From: Anaerolinea sp.
Lineage (GTDB): Bacteria; Chloroflexota; Anaerolineae; Anaerolineales; Villigracilaceae
Length of the DNA: 7,621 nucleotides
Assembly (NCBI GenBank): GCA_020720965.1
Contig: DYNS01000138.1
Location: 1-7,621 of the forward strand
Reading direction: 5' to 3'
The position numbers and the translations under genes are program-made. Positions 1-5,631 of the stretch are shown here, piece by piece; within the stretch, counting starts at the first letter, position 1, and every line of letters begins with the position of its first letter. The notes under the pieces are model-generated. The model was not told where the DNA came from. It did no database searches and was given only the letters and a program-made list of their open reading frames with translations.

Positions 1-609
1 CGCCACAGCCTTCAGATTTTTAGAAGCCATCACCAGCCCCATGCCGGTGCGTCCGTTGTTGCGGTTTGCCATGCTGAGGGCGCTGGAGAAAAGAACGCCT
101 TTTTCGGCGGCTGGACCGTGTTGCAGAACCTCGATGTTGTCATCACCCAAGGCTTGCTTCAGTGCGGATTCGGCTTCACCCGTCACCTTGCCTGCCAGAA
201 AACTGGCATCTTCCAACGCTGCCACACCGTCCTTAATCCAAAGATAAACCGGTTTCTCGGCTTTTCCCTGCACGACAATGCCATCGAACCCGGCGAATTT
301 GAGCTCGGCGGGGAAGAATCCGCCGCCCTGCGAATCGCCGATGCCGCCGCTGATGGGAGATTTGGCGTTCATATTCACCCGGCTCTGCCCGCTAATGCTC
401 GCGCCGGTTGTCACGCCGGTAAAAATGGTCAAAACACTTTCCGGGGCAAGGGCATCCGTCCCGGCAGGCATTTGCTTCAGGATGTAGTACAAGCCCATAG
501 CGCTGCCGCCGTAATAGGTGCGGTAAAAGTCTTCGGGTGGGGTTTCCACCGTCAGGGTGGAAGTGGTCAGGTTGACGTGCAAAATCTTTCCGTTGTATCC
601 GTAAGGCAT
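1..609 (-). CDS. aor: Aldehyde:ferredoxin oxidoreductase, N-terminal part (cut by window edge)
   Basis: The minus frame from the ATG at 609 stays open to the window edge and gives 203 residues of a family usually about 600 long, so the C-terminal two thirds are missing. Family knowledge: these cytoplasmic tungsten-bis-pterin enzymes with one 4Fe4S cluster oxidise aldehydes to acids and reduce ferredoxin. What I see is the N-terminal pterin-binding domain: a start of the form YGYNGKILHVNL (3-14), a GG turn at 34-35, SGQSR (73-77), AKSPISGGIGDS (82-93), ELKFAGFDGIVVQGKAEKPVYL (102-123), a GPA motif near 165-167 and NGRTGMGLVMASKNLKAVA at 185-203, all hallmarks of the family. The cluster cysteines lie in the missing part. 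The start is fixed by an AAGGAG site 8 nt upstream. It has its own promoter and is separated from the upstream dehydrogenase by a terminator. Substrate cannot be judged; amino-acid-derived aldehydes are one option. Confidence 0.93.
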   Translation of the reverse strand, partial: MPYGYNGKILHVNLTTSTLTVETPPEDFYRTYYGGSAMGLYYILKQMPAGTDALAPESVLTIFTGVTTGASISGQSRVNMNAKSPISGGIGDSQGGGFFPAELKFAGFDGIVVQGKAEKPVYLWIKDGVAALEDASFLAGKVTGEAESALKQALGDDNIEVLQHGPAAEKGVLFSSALSMANRNNGRTGMGLVMASKNLKAVA

Positions 610-617
610 AGGGGTGT

Positions 618-659
618 CTCCTTTTGGGATGATTATAGCAGAATCGGCAAGGGAAACAA
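618..659 (-). promoter_or_regulatory. Promoter and ribosome binding site of the aldehyde oxidoreductase gene
   Basis: Reading the minus strand, TTGTTT (654-659) is followed after 16 nt by a perfect TATAAT (632-637), preceded by TGC (638-640), which makes an extended -10. A start site about 7 nt downstream falls near 625, directly before AAGGAG (618-623), which is 8 nt from the ATG. The predicted leader is therefore only about 16 nt, with the ribosome binding site at its very 5' end. Position and match are seen; activity is inferred. Confidence 0.75.
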
Positions 660-715
660 TTTTTTACTTCCGAAATCTACAAAAATTTTCATCCATTTGG
701 TTTTTTAAGACAAAG

Positions 716-747
716 ACGCGCCCCCCGCTTGTTGGCGAGGGGCGCGT
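716..747 (-). terminator. Terminator hairpin after the saccharopine-dehydrogenase-family gene
   Basis: The arms 716-728 and 735-747 pair over 13 bp, with a single G-U wobble when read on the minus strand, around a 6-nt loop. The hairpin begins 10 nt past the stop codon of the dehydrogenase at 758-760. The following tract on the minus strand is only moderately U-rich (CUUUGUCUU), so termination efficiency is uncertain, but the stem is very GC-rich. It separates the dehydrogenase from the aldehyde oxidoreductase promoter. Confidence 0.8.
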
Positions 748-757
748 TGCACAAAAA

Positions 758-1975
758 TTAGGCGGCTTTGGGGGTCATCTCACGCATTCCGTAAGGGAAT
801 TCGTATTCTGCCATTTTTTCCATAAACGGGTCTGGCGGGAAGGCTTCTGGACCTAAAACGCCCGCGCCCTGCCATGCGCCGCTGTGCAGCAAATCCATGG
901 CGATGACGGCGCTGAAGGCGGTTTGGGCAACCACTGCCTGACAGCCCCAGCGGGTCATACACTGTTCGTTGTCTGCCACCTGGTAAAGATACACTTCGCG
1001 GGGCTTGCCGTCTTTGCTGCCCTTTACCCAGGTTCCGGCGCAGGTTTTGCCGCTCATCTTATCGCCCAGGTGAGCCGGGTCTGGCAGGCAGGCGGCGACT
1101 ACATCACGCGGGGCAACCTGCACGCCTTTGACGTTGATTTTCTCTTTGTTATCCAGCCCCAGCATGTGCAGGGTTTTAAGAACGCCAATAAACTGGTCGC
1201 CCAAGCCATATTTGAAAGTGGCTCGTTTGGTTTTTACCCAGCGCGGAACAAGCAACACTTCTTCATGCTCCACGTTCACCACTTCCACCGGACCAATCTC
1301 CGGGAAGTCAAAAACTTCCGGCTCAGAGAAGGGCGGGGTGGTGAACCAGCCTTTGCCCTCTTCCCAAATGACGGGTGGGTTAAGACATTCCTCAATGGTC
1401 GTCCAGATGGAAAAATTGGGAGCGAACTCGTAGCCAGAGATGGCAATGTTCGCGCCATCCCGAATGCCCACTTCGTCAATTTCGTCAAAGAGATGGTCCT
1501 GGGCGTAGCGGGCAAAGACATCCGCCATGCCAGGCTCCACACCAATTCCAACCAGCGCCAGCAAACCTTTTTTCTCCCACTCTTTGGCTTTTTCAAACTG
1601 ATAGTCGCCCAGTTTTACCCCAGGCAGTTCAAACGGTTTTTCGGGATGCGGCTCCGAGAGGGTCATCGCCATATCCATGTAGGTCGCGCCCACGTTGTAG
1701 GCGGCGTCGAAGATTTGTTTGTTGAAGATTGGGTCCACCGAGTTCATAATGAGATTCACGCCATATTTGCGGGCGAGCGCCTCAATCATGTCCTGTTTCG
1801 ATGCGTCCACAAATTCCACCGGAAAACGCTGCGGGTCGCCAAACTTGGCGGCGACTTCCTCGGCGCGTTTTACGTTGTAATCTGCCAGCACCATTTGCTC
1901 CATCCAGTTGCGTTCTTTAGCAATTGCGGCAATTGCCTCCCCTACGCCGCCGACACCGATGAGCAGTACTTTCAT
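758..1975 (-). CDS. Saccharopine dehydrogenase family NAD(P)-dependent oxidoreductase
   Basis: The product has 405 residues, the usual size for single-domain-pair members of the saccharopine dehydrogenase / carboxynorspermidine dehydrogenase group (COG1748-like). The N-terminus is a Rossmann fold: MKVLLIGVGGVGEAIA with GxGGxG at 7-12 and an Asp (D32) at the end of the second strand, which points to NAD(H) rather than NADP(H). Further family signatures are IMNSVDPIFN (76-85), GATYMDMAM (96-104) and GIGVEPGMADVFARYA (143-158), followed by the substrate/dimer domain and a C-terminal stretch of the GVLGPEAFPPDPF type. Members act on secondary amines or amino acids (saccharopine, lysine, carboxynorspermidine); the substrate here is not resolved. 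The ATG has an AAGGA-type site a few bases upstream. It lies 69 bp downstream of an Lrp-type regulator on the same strand and is likely co-transcribed with it and controlled by it. It ends at a strong hairpin. Confidence 0.85.
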   Translation of the reverse strand: MKVLLIGVGGVGEAIAAIAKERNWMEQMVLADYNVKRAEEVAAKFGDPQRFPVEFVDASKQDMIEALARKYGVNLIMNSVDPIFNKQIFDAAYNVGATYMDMAMTLSEPHPEKPFELPGVKLGDYQFEKAKEWEKKGLLALVGIGVEPGMADVFARYAQDHLFDEIDEVGIRDGANIAISGYEFAPNFSIWTTIEECLNPPVIWEEGKGWFTTPPFSEPEVFDFPEIGPVEVVNVEHEEVLLVPRWVKTKRATFKYGLGDQFIGVLKTLHMLGLDNKEKINVKGVQVAPRDVVAACLPDPAHLGDKMSGKTCAGTWVKGSKDGKPREVYLYQVADNEQCMTRWGCQAVVAQTAFSAVIAMDLLHSGAWQGAGVLGPEAFPPDPFMEKMAEYEFPYGMREMTPKAA

Positions 1976-1998
1976 AAATCCTTTTCCTTATGAGTTTT

Positions 1999-2036
1999 AT
2001 AACCTTACGGTTAGTTTTTAACAGCCGGAGCTGTTA
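1999..2036 (-). other. Two tetraloop hairpins between regulator and dehydrogenase
   Basis: On the minus-strand transcript, a 7-bp stem (2019-2025 with 2030-2036) closes the loop UCCG with a C-G pair, the classic UNCG tetraloop context. A few bases later a 5-bp stem (2000-2004 with 2009-2013) closes the loop GUAA, a GNRA tetraloop. Neither is followed by a U-tract (AAAAC and AUAAAAC follow), so these are not ordinary terminators. They lie between the regulator stop and the dehydrogenase ribosome binding site. Pairing is seen directly; a role in mRNA processing, stability or attenuation is only inference. Confidence 0.55.
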
Positions 2037-2044
2037 TTGATGGG

Positions 2045-2512
2045 TTAGAAGTACACTTCCTTCACAATCTTCAGGTGCATAAAGGATTCAGATTCGCGCA
2101 CACCATCCACGGTGTACAGTTTTTCGGTGAGGAAAGACAAAAGGTGAGCATGGTCACGGCAAACGACTTCGCAAATAATATCGTAACGCCCGCTGACCAC
2201 AATGGAATAGATAACTTCCTCAAAGGCAGAGATTTTATCCGCCACTTCCAACATCTTCTCGCCCTGGGTGCGGATGCCAATCATCGCCATGGTGCGGTAG
2301 CCCATCCGCAGCGGATTGGTGACGGCAACCACCTTCAGGATGCCCGCCTCCACCATTCGCAAATAACGCACCCGAATCATGCCGGGCGAAACGTTTAACT
2401 GTTGGGCAATTTGGGCAAAGGCAACCCGCCCATCCCTCCGCATCGATTCGATAATATATTGGTCAACCTCGTCCAGGTCGCCGGGAGTGTTATTAGTAAT
2501 CATGCTGTCCAT
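2045..2512 (-). CDS. Lrp/AsnC family transcriptional regulator
   Basis: With the ATG at 2512 the product has 155 residues, typical for the family. The N-terminal half is a winged helix-turn-helix: LDEVDQYIIESMRRDGRVAF, then AQIAQQLNVSPGMIRVRYLRMVEAGILK with the recognition helix after NVSPG. The C-terminal half is a RAM (ACT-like) effector and oligomerisation domain, including SGRYDIICEVVCRD and a final strand VRESESFMHLKIV. Such proteins form dimers to octamers and sense amino acids or related small molecules. Location directly upstream of the saccharopine-dehydrogenase-family gene suggests it controls that gene and itself. Start choice: a TTG at 2518 and an ATG at 2503 are alternatives; 2512 is preferred because the promoter would start transcription at about this base. 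No good Shine-Dalgarno sequence precedes any of the three starts. Confidence 0.92.
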   Translation of the reverse strand: MDSMITNNTPGDLDEVDQYIIESMRRDGRVAFAQIAQQLNVSPGMIRVRYLRMVEAGILKVVAVTNPLRMGYRTMAMIGIRTQGEKMLEVADKISAFEEVIYSIVVSGRYDIICEVVCRDHAHLLSFLTEKLYTVDGVRESESFMHLKIVKEVYF

Positions 2513-2518
2513 AACCAA

Positions 2519-2547
2519 ATTTTATAACGATTTGTTTTACAAGTCAA
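2519..2547 (-). promoter_or_regulatory. Promoter of the Lrp-type regulator, predicted leaderless
   Basis: On the minus strand TTGACT (2542-2547) is spaced by exactly 17 nt from TAAAAT (2519-2524); each box matches the sigma-70 consensus at 5 of 6 positions. TATAAA at 2521-2526 is an alternative -10 with a 15-nt spacer. Transcription is expected about 7 nt beyond the -10, at or next to 2512, the A of the preferred ATG. The surrounding 2513-2600 is markedly AT-rich, as expected for a region bound by an Lrp-type protein. Confidence 0.65.
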
Positions 2548-2642
2548 TATTTTAATAATGATTGCTTTTTATTTTGGCAATTTTTATCATTTTTCAATAA
2601 ACCCGTTTGGGCATTCCAACCCCCAGGAGCGGCGGGCGGTTA

Positions 2643-2680
2643 TGGTATGATTCGGGCGTTCTTTCACCCTTCCCCAAGGA
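2643..2680 (+). promoter_or_regulatory. Possible extended -10 promoter and ribosome binding site of the CoA-transferase gene
   Basis: TGGTATGAT (2643-2651) is an extended -10 (TGN plus TATGAT, 5 of 6 matches); no convincing -35 lies 16-18 nt upstream, which extended -10 promoters can tolerate. AAGGA (2676-2680) sits 6 nt before the ATG at 2687 and supports that start. A weaker alternative is TTGGCA (2574-2579) with CAATAA (2595-2600) at a short spacing. Confidence 0.4.
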
Positions 2681-2686
2681 TTTTTT

Positions 2687-3448
2687 ATGCAACCCTCCTC
2701 TGCCGAACTGATGATAATTCACGCTGCCCGCCTGCTCAAAGATGGCGATGTCGTCTTTGTGGGCGTTGGTCAACCCAACCTGGCTTGTAACCTGGCAAAA
2801 CGCACCCACGCCCCCAACCTGGTGATGATTTACGAAGCCGGGGTCATTGGCGCAGAACCGGCGCGCCTGCCCCTCTCCATCGGCGACCCCACCCTGGTCA
2901 GCGGCTCGCTCTCGGTCGTCAGCATGTACGACATCTTCGCCAACTACCTGCAACGCGGCAACGTGGATGTGGGCTTTTTGGGCGGCGCACAAATTGACCG
3001 GTTCGGCAATATCAACGCCACCCTGGTCGGCACAGACTACGCGCATCCCAAAGTGCGCCTGCCCGGCTCTGGCGGCGCACAAGAAATTGCCGCCTGGGCA
3101 AACCGCTGCTACATCCTCACCCCGCACCAAAAACGGCGCTTCCCCGCCGCCTGCGACTTTCGCACCAGCGCCGGCTACCTGAACGGCGCAGGCGAAAGGG
3201 AAGCGCTCGGCTTGCGCGGCAAAGGTCCCATTGGCGTTGTAACCGATATTGGAATGCTCGCCCCAGACGAAACCGGCGAACTCATCCTCACTGCCCTGCA
3301 CCCTGGCAAAACGGTGGAAATGGCAAAAGAAAACACCGGGTGGGATTTACGCATTGCCCCCAACCTGCAAATCACCTCCCCGGTGACAGAGCGGGAACTG
3401 CAAATTTTGCACGAAGAACTCGACCCAACCGGAATCTACCTGAAATAA
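2687..3448 (+). CDS. CoA-transferase subunit beta, glutaconate CoA-transferase (GctB) type
   Basis: The 253-residue product matches the beta subunit of family I CoA-transferases of the glutaconate / 3-oxoacid type, which move CoA between a CoA thioester and a free acid through a glutamyl-CoA intermediate. Signatures: VVFVGVGQPNLACNLAKR (22-39), YEAGVIGAEP (49-58) whose Glu50 is the likely catalytic residue by analogy to the beta-subunit glutamate of Acidaminococcus GctB, IGDP (65-68), FLGGAQIDRFGNINAT (97-112), PKVRLPGSGGA (121-131) and LHPGKTVEMAKENTGW (204-219). These enzymes are alpha2beta2 or alpha4beta4 with a separate alpha chain, but no alpha gene is adjacent: upstream is the divergent Lrp-type gene, downstream a PspC-domain gene. 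Partner and substrate are therefore open; an acyl-CoA from amino-acid fermentation is a reasonable inference. The start is supported by AAGGA 6 nt upstream. Confidence 0.88.
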   Translation: MQPSSAELMIIHAARLLKDGDVVFVGVGQPNLACNLAKRTHAPNLVMIYEAGVIGAEPARLPLSIGDPTLVSGSLSVVSMYDIFANYLQRGNVDVGFLGGAQIDRFGNINATLVGTDYAHPKVRLPGSGGAQEIAAWANRCYILTPHQKRRFPAACDFRTSAGYLNGAGEREALGLRGKGPIGVVTDIGMLAPDETGELILTALHPGKTVEMAKENTGWDLRIAPNLQITSPVTERELQILHEELDPTGIYLK

Positions 3449-3502
3449 GGCGCAACCAAACCTGTTTTTCTCCCGTATATCCCGCTATTCAAGGAGAAAA
3501 AT

Positions 3503-3706
3503 ATGACCGTAGAAACAAAACCATCCCTGCGCCGCTCCCGCAAAAACCGCATTTTGGGCGGGGTCTGCGGTGGATTTGCAGAATTTTTCGGAATCAGCGC
3601 CTTTTGGTTTCGCCTGGCATTCTTCATCGCCTTCCTGCCTGGGGGCGTACCGGGAATTGGGCTTTACCTGCTTGCCCTGCTCGTCATCCCCGCCGAAAAA
3701 AACTAA
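3503..3706 (+). CDS. Small PspC-domain membrane protein
   Basis: The product is 67 residues and is almost entirely a PspC domain: a basic N-terminus (SLRRSRKNRILGGVCGGFAEFFGIS, with the family's GGVCGG at 19-24), the FWFRLAFFIAFL segment (34-45) and a second hydrophobic stretch GIGLYLLALLVIP (51-63), giving one or two membrane segments. PspC-domain proteins are linked to envelope stress; in enterobacteria PspC is an inner-membrane partner of PspB that sequesters PspA, but short stand-alone copies like this occur widely and their role is not settled. AAGGAG (3491-3496) lies 6 nt before the ATG. The gene follows the CoA-transferase by 54 bp and may be read through from it; no pspA or pspB is nearby. 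A hairpin terminator follows. Confidence 0.87.
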   Translation: MTVETKPSLRRSRKNRILGGVCGGFAEFFGISAFWFRLAFFIAFLPGGVPGIGLYLLALLVIPAEKN

Positions 3707-3708
3707 AC

Positions 3709-3770
3709 GGTAAGAAACGCAAGTTCACCAAAGCAGGGCGTAGCCCTGCTTTTTGATGTGTGTTCTTACC
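3709..3770. repeat. Nested inverted repeat around the terminator downstream of the PspC gene
   Basis: GGTAAGAA (3709-3716) and TTCTTACC (3763-3770) are perfect 8-bp inverted copies that bracket the terminator hairpin at 3730-3752. The outer stem would be separated from the inner stem by internal loops of 13 and 10 nt. The right copy lies only 3 bp before the ribosome binding site of the next gene (AGGAG at 3774-3778). Confidence 0.6.
3730..3754 (+). terminator. Intrinsic terminator after the PspC-domain gene
   Basis: AAAGCAGGGC (3730-3739) pairs perfectly with GCCCTGCTTT (3743-3752) around the 3-nt loop GTA, with a T-run at 3750-3754. It begins 23 nt after the PspC stop codon. Because the 5' arm starts with A residues it could also act on transcripts from the minus strand, though no gene ends there. 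Confidence 0.8.
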
Positions 3771-3786
3771 TGCAGGAGAAAACGCC

Positions 3787-4524
3787 ATGCCTCGTTTTTT
3801 ACAAGCCATCCTGTTTGACCTGGGAGACACCCTGATGTACTCCCCGGCTCCCTGGCAACCCGTGCTGGAGGAAGCAGGGCGGGGGCTTGCCTCCGCCCTG
3901 GCGGATTACGGCTTGGAGATTGACGAAGAAAACTTCCCCCAGGAATTTCGCCTGCGGGTGAATGAATATTACGCCGAGCGCGACCGGCATCTGATGGAAA
4001 CAAGCGTCACCCTGGTTCTGCAAGACCTTCTGCGCGAGAAGCACTTCCCCAAAGTGCCGGAGGGGATTCTGCGTTTTGCGTTGGATGAGTATTACGCCAT
4101 TACCCAACAAAACTGGCAACTGGAAGAAGATGCCTTGCCCATGTTGCGCGACCTGCAAGGGTGCGGCTACCGCATGGGGATTGTCTCCAATGCCGGAGAT
4201 GAGCAGGATGTTTTCCAGTTGGTGCAAAAGTTTGGGATTCAGGATTATTTTGACTTTGTGCTTACCTCGGCGGCTTGCTCGTATCGCAAGCCGCACCCGC
4301 GCATTTACCAGGTGGCGTTGGCGCATTGGGGTTACATGCCAGACCAGGCGGCGATGGTTGGGGATAGGCTGGATGCGGATATTGGCGGCTCTCAGGTGTT
4401 GGGAGTGTTTGGGATATGGAATCGCCGCCGCGCCCGAAAACAAACAACCGGGCAGGTAACGCCCGACGCAACGGTGACAAGCCTCAGCCAAATTCCGCCT
4501 TTGCTGGCTAAAATGCTCCAGTAA
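3787..4524 (+). CDS. HAD superfamily hydrolase (subfamily IA-like)
   Basis: With the ATG at 3787 the product has 245 residues, normal for HAD-IA hydrolases. All four motifs are visible: motif I FDLGDTL with nucleophile Asp11, a helical cap roughly 18-105, motif II IVSNAG with Ser134, motif III Lys168 in YRKPHP, and motif IV GDRLDAD with Asp193 and Asp198. Cytoplasmic HAD-IA enzymes are mostly phosphatases, phosphoglycolate- or nucleotide-directed, or dehalogenases; the substrate cannot be read from the sequence. At the +2 position after the nucleophile, where phosphatases usually carry the acid/base Asp, there is Gly13, with Asp14 one place later. AGGAG (3774-3778) 8 nt upstream decides the start; an in-frame GTG at 3760 would add nine residues but overlaps the inverted repeat. 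The gene appears to be single, following a terminator and preceding a 150-bp gap. Confidence 0.88.
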   Translation: MPRFLQAILFDLGDTLMYSPAPWQPVLEEAGRGLASALADYGLEIDEENFPQEFRLRVNEYYAERDRHLMETSVTLVLQDLLREKHFPKVPEGILRFALDEYYAITQQNWQLEEDALPMLRDLQGCGYRMGIVSNAGDEQDVFQLVQKFGIQDYFDFVLTSAACSYRKPHPRIYQVALAHWGYMPDQAAMVGDRLDADIGGSQVLGVFGIWNRRRARKQTTGQVTPDATVTSLSQIPPLLAKMLQ

Positions 4525-4610
4525 CGGGTGATTCTTTTTTCATCCTATCAATTGGTATCAAAATCGCCTTTTTGGGGTTGTAGGGACTGGAATTTTTTCG
4601 ATAAAACAGA

Positions 4611-4616
4611 TATAAA
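4611..4616 (+). promoter_or_regulatory. Possible -10 element for the pdh operon
   Basis: The 150-bp gap between the HAD gene and pdhA is AT-rich over 4591-4636 and contains TATAAA (4611-4616). No good -35 stands at the expected distance (TGGAAT or CTGGAA are weak). The start of the pdh operon must lie in or near this gap if it has its own promoter, but this particular box is only a candidate. I saw no convincing terminator for the HAD gene in the gap. Confidence 0.25.
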
Positions 4617-4638
4617 TTGGATAAATAGAAGATAATCC

Positions 4639-4655
4639 CCAGGGGTTTACCCTGG
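4639..4655 (+). other. Leader hairpin before pdhA
   Basis: CCAGGG (4639-4644) pairs with CCCTGG (4650-4655) around a 5-nt loop. It ends 9 nt before the GGAG ribosome binding site (4665-4668), which is 6 nt from the pdhA ATG. No T-run follows, so it is not a terminator; it may stabilise the mRNA 5' end or tune initiation. Confidence 0.4.
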
Positions 4656-4674
4656 AATATTACCGGAGAAACCG

Positions 4675-5631
4675 ATGGAAAAAGAAAAAGCATTGCAAAT
4701 GTACTATGAGATGGTGCTCATCCGCCGGGTGGAAGAACGCGGCGCAGAACTATACCAGGCTGGCAAGATTGGCGGGTTTATGCACCTGTATATTGGTCAG
4801 GAAGCCGTTAGCACCGGTTTGATTGCCGCCCGCGAACCGCGTGACCGCGTAATTACCGCCTACCGTGACCATGGCGTGGCGCTGAACTGCGGCATTTCTG
4901 CCAACGAGGTGATGGCGGAGTTGCTGGGCAAAGTGACCGGCACTTCCAAAGGCAAGGGCGGCTCTATGCACATGGCGGATACCGAAAAGAATATGTGGGG
5001 CGGTCATGCCATTGTGGGTGGGCATTTGCCCATTGCCTCTGGCTTGGCGCTGGGCGACCAGTATGCCGGGAACGATAACGTGACCATCTGCATGTTTGGG
5101 GATGGCGCTACCAACATTGGTTACTTTCACGAGGCGCTCAACCTTTCTAAAACCTGGGGGCTGAGGGTGCTGTGGGTGTGCGAGAATAATCAGTATGGCA
5201 TGGGTACGGCGGTGGAACGCGCTTCGGCAGTGGATGAAATTCGGCAGAAAGCCGAAGGCTATGGGATGAAGAACGCCCAGGTGGATGGCATGGATGTGGC
5301 GAAAGTGTATGCTGCCGCGCAGGAAGCCATGCAGTTTGTGCGCGAAAATGCACAGCCGTATTTGCTGGAAGTGAACACCTACCGCTTCCGGGGGCATTCC
5401 ATGGGCGACCCGGAGCGCTACCGCAAACAGGAAGAAGTGAAAAAATGGCAGGAGAATGACCCGATTGGCATCTTCCGCGCCCAATTGCTGCGAGAATCGC
5501 TGGCAACCGAAGCGGAACTGGACGCGCTGGATGCCAGAGCCGAATCTGAAACCCAAAAGTCGGTGGAGTTTGCCGAAGCCAGCCCGGAACCGGGGATGGA
5601 TGAACTTTTTAAGGATATTTACGCTGCATAG
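4675..5631 (+). CDS. pdhA: Pyruvate dehydrogenase E1 component, alpha subunit
   Basis: The 318-residue product is a full-length E1alpha of the alpha2beta2 thiamine-diphosphate dehydrogenases that decarboxylate a 2-oxoacid and pass the acyl group to lipoyl-E2. Seen in order: LIRRVEERGAELY (15-27), the AYRDHGVAL segment (62-70) with His66, GKGGSMHM (93-100), the thiamine-diphosphate motif starting GDGATN (142-147) and closing with CENNQYG (169-175), and the active-site loop RFRGHSMGDPERYR (237-250) with His241. The RGHSMGDP loop and overall length resemble pyruvate and acetoin dehydrogenases more than branched-chain enzymes, so AcoA is the main alternative. The ATG follows GGAG by 6 nt. It is the first gene of a pdhA-pdhB-pdhC operon. 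Its stop codon lies inside the first unit of a heptad repeat array, but the C-terminus looks complete. Confidence 0.93.
   Translation: MEKEKALQMYYEMVLIRRVEERGAELYQAGKIGGFMHLYIGQEAVSTGLIAAREPRDRVITAYRDHGVALNCGISANEVMAELLGKVTGTSKGKGGSMHMADTEKNMWGGHAIVGGHLPIASGLALGDQYAGNDNVTICMFGDGATNIGYFHEALNLSKTWGLRVLWVCENNQYGMGTAVERASAVDEIRQKAEGYGMKNAQVDGMDVAKVYAAAQEAMQFVRENAQPYLLEVNTYRFRGHSMGDPERYRKQEEVKKWQENDPIGIFRAQLLRESLATEAELDALDARAESETQKSVEFAEASPEPGMDELFKDIYAA

Noticed and set aside
884..1993. A 369-codon plus-strand open frame opposite the saccharopine-dehydrogenase-family gene
   Set aside because: It lies wholly antisense to a clear family member, has His/Phe-rich low-quality composition with no recognisable domain, and has no ribosome binding site; it is a codon-bias shadow.
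2594..3301. A 235-codon minus-strand open frame opposite the CoA-transferase gene
   Set aside because: Ala/Gly/His/Val-rich antisense frame with no domain; the plus-strand gene is unmistakable.
3760..3786. GTG at 3760 as an upstream start of the HAD protein
   Set aside because: The extra nine residues overlap the inverted repeat and the ribosome binding site; the ATG at 3787 has AGGAG at 8 nt, and starts that close to motif I are normal for the family.
4525..4575. A terminator for the HAD gene in the T-run after its stop
   Set aside because: The T-run at about 4532-4537 has no GC-rich stem before it, and the TATCAA direct repeat nearby does not form a hairpin.
4750..5556. A 268-codon minus-strand open frame opposite pdhA
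   Set aside because: Antisense to a strongly conserved gene, His-rich, no domain; a shadow of the codon pattern.
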